DNA from: Rhizobium sp. ICMP 5592
Lineage (GTDB): Bacteria; Pseudomonadota; Alphaproteobacteria; Rhizobiales; Rhizobiaceae
Reading direction: 5' to 3'
Assembly (NCBI RefSeq): GCF_009498525.1
Contig: NZ_QSNT01000011.1
Location: 1-64,000 of the forward strand
DNA: 64,000 nucleotides
A program made the position numbers and the translations under genes. Under the pieces are notes generated by a model, which saw only the letters and a program-made list of their open reading frames with translations, did no database searches and was not told the DNA's origin. This document shows, in pieces, positions 61,519 through 64,000 of the stretch (positions are counted from its first letter, which is position 1; the number at the start of each line of letters is the position of its first letter).

Positions 61519-61558
61519 GCGGCTTTCGCGTGCCTTGCGCACGAAGCCGCCGATTTTT
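61519..61558 (+). terminator. Terminator after cmk
   Basis: GCGGCTT / AAGCCGC outer stem with an inner CGTGC/GCACG stem, followed by CGATTTTT. It suggests that rpsA has its own promoter. Confidence 0.8.
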
Positions 61559-61691
61559 AGAAGCCTGACATTCCGTCCAAGCGCCGGATAGCTTTCCCAA
61601 GGGGAAGGCGGACTGGATGCAGGCCTGTTCAACACGAACCACCGGCGCATCAGTGTCCAAAATGCATAATAAGGACACGCCAGGAGATTTT

Positions 61692-63395
61692 ATGTCTGTA
61701 GCTACCCCCTCTCGCGAAGATTTCGCAGCTCTTCTCGAAGAGTCCTTTGCCAAGAACGACCTGGCCGAAGGCTATGTCACCAAGGGCATCGTCACCGGCA
61801 TCGAGAAGGACGTCGCCGTTGTCGACGTCGGCCTCAAGGTCGAAGGCCGCATCGCACTGAAGGAATTCGGTGCACGCGCCAAGGACGGCACGCTCAAGGT
61901 TGGCGATGAAGTCGAAGTCTACGTCGAGCGTATCGAAAACGCGCTGGGCGAAGCCGTTCTGTCGCGCGAAAAGGCTCGCCGCGAAGAAAGCTGGATCAAG
62001 CTCGAAGCCAAGTTCGAAGCTGGCGAACGCGTTGAAGGCGTTATCTTCAACCAGGTCAAGGGCGGCTTCACCGTCGATCTCGACGGCGCTATCGCCTTCC
62101 TGCCGCGCTCGCAGGTCGACATCCGTCCGATCCGCGACGTGACCCCGCTGATGCACAACCCGCAGCCCTTCGAAATCCTCAAGATGGACAAGCGCCGCGG
62201 CAACATCGTCGTATCCCGCCGTACGGTTCTGGAAGAATCCCGTGCCGAGCAGCGTTCTGAAATCGTTCAGAACCTCGAAGAAGGCCAGGTTGTTGACGGC
62301 GTCGTCAAGAACATCACCGATTACGGTGCGTTCGTTGACCTCGGCGGCATCGACGGCCTGCTGCACGTCACCGACATGGCATGGCGCCGTGTGAACCATC
62401 CGTCGGAAATCCTGTCCATCGGCCAGCAGGTCAAGGTTCAGATCATCCGCATCAACCAGGAAACCCACCGTATCTCGCTCGGCATGAAGCAGCTCGAGAG
62501 CGATCCGTGGGATGGCATCCAGGCCAAGTATCCGGAAGGCAAGAAGATTTCCGGTACCGTTACGAACATCACCGACTACGGTGCGTTCGTCGAGCTGGAG
62601 CCGGGCATCGAAGGCCTGATCCACATCTCGGAAATGTCCTGGACCAAGAAGAACGTACACCCCGGCAAGATCCTGTCCACGAGCCAGGAAGTCGAAGTGG
62701 TCGTTCTCGAAGTCGATCCGACCAAGCGCCGTATCTCGCTTGGCCTGAAGCAGACGCTCGAAAATCCGTGGGCTGCATTCGCCCGCAACCATCCAGCCGG
62801 CACCGAAGTCGAAGGCGAAGTCAAGAACAAGACCGAATTCGGCCTGTTCATCGGCCTCGACGGCGATGTGGACGGCATGGTGCACCTCTCCGACCTCGAC
62901 TGGAACCGTCCGGGCGAACAGGTCATCGAGGAGTTCAACAAGGGTGATGTCGTCAAGGCCGTCGTTCTCGACGTCGATGTCGACAAGGAACGCATCTCGC
63001 TCGGCATCAAGCAGCTCGGCAAGGATGCAGTCGGCGAAGCCGCTGCTTCTGGCGACCTGCGCAAGAATGCAGTCGTTTCCTGCGAAGTCATCGCAGTCAA
63101 CGACGGCGGCATCGAAGTGAAGCTCGTCAGCCACGACGATATCACCTCGTTCATCCGCCGCGCCGATCTGTCGCGTGACCGTGACGAACAGCGTCCTGAG
63201 CGTTTCTCGGTCGGTCAGGTTGTCGACGCTCGCGTCACCAACTTCTCCAAGAAGGACCGCAAGATCATGCTGTCCATCAAGGCTCTGGAAATCGCAGAAG
63301 AGAAGGAAGCAGTCGCTCAGTTCGGTTCGTCCGACTCCGGCGCTTCGCTCGGCGACATCCTGGGCGCGGCTCTGAAGAACCGCGGCGCCGAATAA
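61692..63395 (+). CDS. rpsA: 30S ribosomal protein S1
   Basis: Binds mRNA to the ribosome. The 567-residue protein carries six S1 domains, for instance GIVTGIEKDVAVVDVGLKVEG (first), GVVKNITDYGAFVDLGGIDGLLHVTDM (third) and GTVTNITDYGAFVELEPGIEGLIHISEM (fourth). Its length is normal for the alphaproteobacterial form. The ATG at 61692 follows CAGGAGA. A strong terminator follows the stop. Confidence 0.97.
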   Translation: MSVATPSREDFAALLEESFAKNDLAEGYVTKGIVTGIEKDVAVVDVGLKVEGRIALKEFGARAKDGTLKVGDEVEVYVERIENALGEAVLSREKARREESWIKLEAKFEAGERVEGVIFNQVKGGFTVDLDGAIAFLPRSQVDIRPIRDVTPLMHNPQPFEILKMDKRRGNIVVSRRTVLEESRAEQRSEIVQNLEEGQVVDGVVKNITDYGAFVDLGGIDGLLHVTDMAWRRVNHPSEILSIGQQVKVQIIRINQETHRISLGMKQLESDPWDGIQAKYPEGKKISGTVTNITDYGAFVELEPGIEGLIHISEMSWTKKNVHPGKILSTSQEVEVVVLEVDPTKRRISLGLKQTLENPWAAFARNHPAGTEVEGEVKNKTEFGLFIGLDGDVDGMVHLSDLDWNRPGEQVIEEFNKGDVVKAVVLDVDVDKERISLGIKQLGKDAVGEAAASGDLRKNAVVSCEVIAVNDGGIEVKLVSHDDITSFIRRADLSRDRDEQRPERFSVGQVVDARVTNFSKKDRKIMLSIKALEIAEEKEAVAQFGSSDSGASLGDILGAALKNRGAE

Positions 63396-63420
63396 TCCTC
63401 GGCAGACCTGATAGAAATAG

Positions 63421-63452
63421 AAAACCCGCCGGAGCGATCCGGCGGGTTTTTG
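63421..63452 (+). terminator. Rho-independent terminator after rpsA
   Basis: AAAACCCGCCGGA / TCCGGCGGGTTTT with a GCGA loop and a T-run. It is also placed to end the convergent minus-strand ORF. Confidence 0.92.
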
Positions 63453-63477
63453 TTTGAGCCTCTTATGGCCGGCTATG

Positions 63478-64000
63478 TCATTCCCAGCCAACCATGCGCC
63501 GATAGAAATCGAAGGCGTGATCGGACAAGGGATCGACCGGCACAGGTGCCGGCAGCGCCGCCAGTTTCGGTGCAACAGACATGGCCGAAGCGACCTGAGT
63601 GTCGGCCTCCTCAGCGACAGGATCGGCGGCGGTGGCCGGTTGATCCGTCTCCTCGGGCGAGGATTCGTCCTCGCTGTCGTCGCGCGCCGTCTCTCCGCCC
63701 TGCCCCTGTTCGCGCTCCTCATCGACCAGGTCGACGCGATCGACCCGTTTCGGATCGTCATCGCCAGGAACTTCGGCGGGAAGATAGTGCGCAATCGCAA
63801 AGGGAATGCCGAGCAGCGGAGCGATCGTCGTTCCCGTCTGCGCCACAGCCTCCGACATGTCCACGATCGTCATCGCCGGCGCATTGCCCTGCGGTTTTAC
63901 AGGAAGCGCGGCGGTTGGCGCATTCTGCGCCTCCTCGGAGGAAGCCGCAATCTGGCCCGCCAGGGCGGCGGTGAGGTTTCTGACGCTCTCGTCACGGACC
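63478..64000 (-). CDS. Hypothetical protein, 5' end cut by the window edge
   Basis: The reading frame runs from the stop at 63478 to the right edge without a stop, 173 codons so far; the start lies outside. The visible part is Ala/Pro/Asp/Glu-rich with an acidic middle (EEREQGQGGETARDDSEDE) and a final SDHAFDFYRRMVGWE. No domain is recognised. An internal ATG at 63873 exists, but the upstream open frame with similar composition suggests the real start is further upstream. Confidence 0.65.
   Translation of the reverse strand, partial: VRDESVRNLTAALAGQIAASSEEAQNAPTAALPVKPQGNAPAMTIVDMSEAVAQTGTTIAPLLGIPFAIAHYLPAEVPGDDDPKRVDRVDLVDEEREQGQGGETARDDSEDESSPEETDQPATAADPVAEEADTQVASAMSVAPKLAALPAPVPVDPLSDHAFDFYRRMVGWE

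Overview
The window is chromosomal core DNA of an alphaproteobacterium, almost certainly a Rhizobiaceae member and most likely Rhizobium. The evidence is high GC with dense bidirectional coding, fabA-fabB-fabI divergent from an irr-type Fur regulator, a DUF982 protein, an FYDLN-domain (TIGR02300-type) protein, a CycM-like membrane cytochrome c, a YlxR-L7Ae fusion, a type II EPSP synthase very close to the Agrobacterium CP4 enzyme, and an RpoH-type promoter of the rhizobial form before dnaK. No rRNA, phage, insertion sequence or CRISPR array was seen. There is one tRNA (Ala, GGC) and one SRP RNA.

Layout. 0-3 kb: a small ORF and an OmpR/EnvZ-type two-component pair (minus). 3-5.6 kb: RluB-type pseudouridine synthase, an orphan phosphoribosyltransferase and a long-form (ADE1-like) SAICAR synthase. 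5.9-10.1 kb: a NodT-type efflux lipoprotein, an SH3 secreted protein with Arg/Asp/Trp repeats, and a patch of three very small minus-strand genes. 10.4-16.3 kb: a bifunctional class A PBP, then dnaK-dnaJ under a heat-shock promoter. 16.5-24 kb: recF, moeB and a GNAT, then a methyltransferase, a 2-hydroxyacid dehydrogenase, an SH3 protein, a CadD-like transporter, an SRPBCC protein and a PfkB-type kinase. 24-32 kb: a possible structured RNA, an AEC permease, a patatin, cycM, kdsB-pheA, a VOC protein, a WYL regulator and nudC-HIT. 32.2-37.8 kb: ffs, dnaX, ybaB, an Lrp regulator, a hydrolase, recR and a lytic transglycosylase.

38-48.2 kb is the classical translation/RNA-decay block rimP-nusA-ylxR-infB-rbfA-truB-rpsO-pnp, all on the plus strand. 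48.2-51.8 kb holds an RsmC-like methyltransferase, an ECF sigma/DGPF pair (ECF42 type) and a GNAT. 51.8-55.1 kb is fabA-fabB-fabI (unsaturated fatty acid branch and enoyl reduction) divergent from irr. 55.1-58.5 kb holds small membrane and secreted proteins and a GIY-YIG protein. 58.6-63.4 kb has tRNA-Ala, the FYDLN protein, aroA-cmk and rpsA. A 5'-truncated minus-strand ORF runs off the right edge.

No gene cluster looks like a complete undescribed system. The most unusual material is non-coding or very small: a terminator-ended structured stretch with no gene (about 24.04-24.23 kb), a branched fold touching the 3' end of tRNA-Ala, a perfect 21-bp inverted repeat before the PBP gene, a perfect GTTACA/TGTAAC palindrome before the two-component operon, and a 40-codon gene with a strong Shine-Dalgarno sequence.
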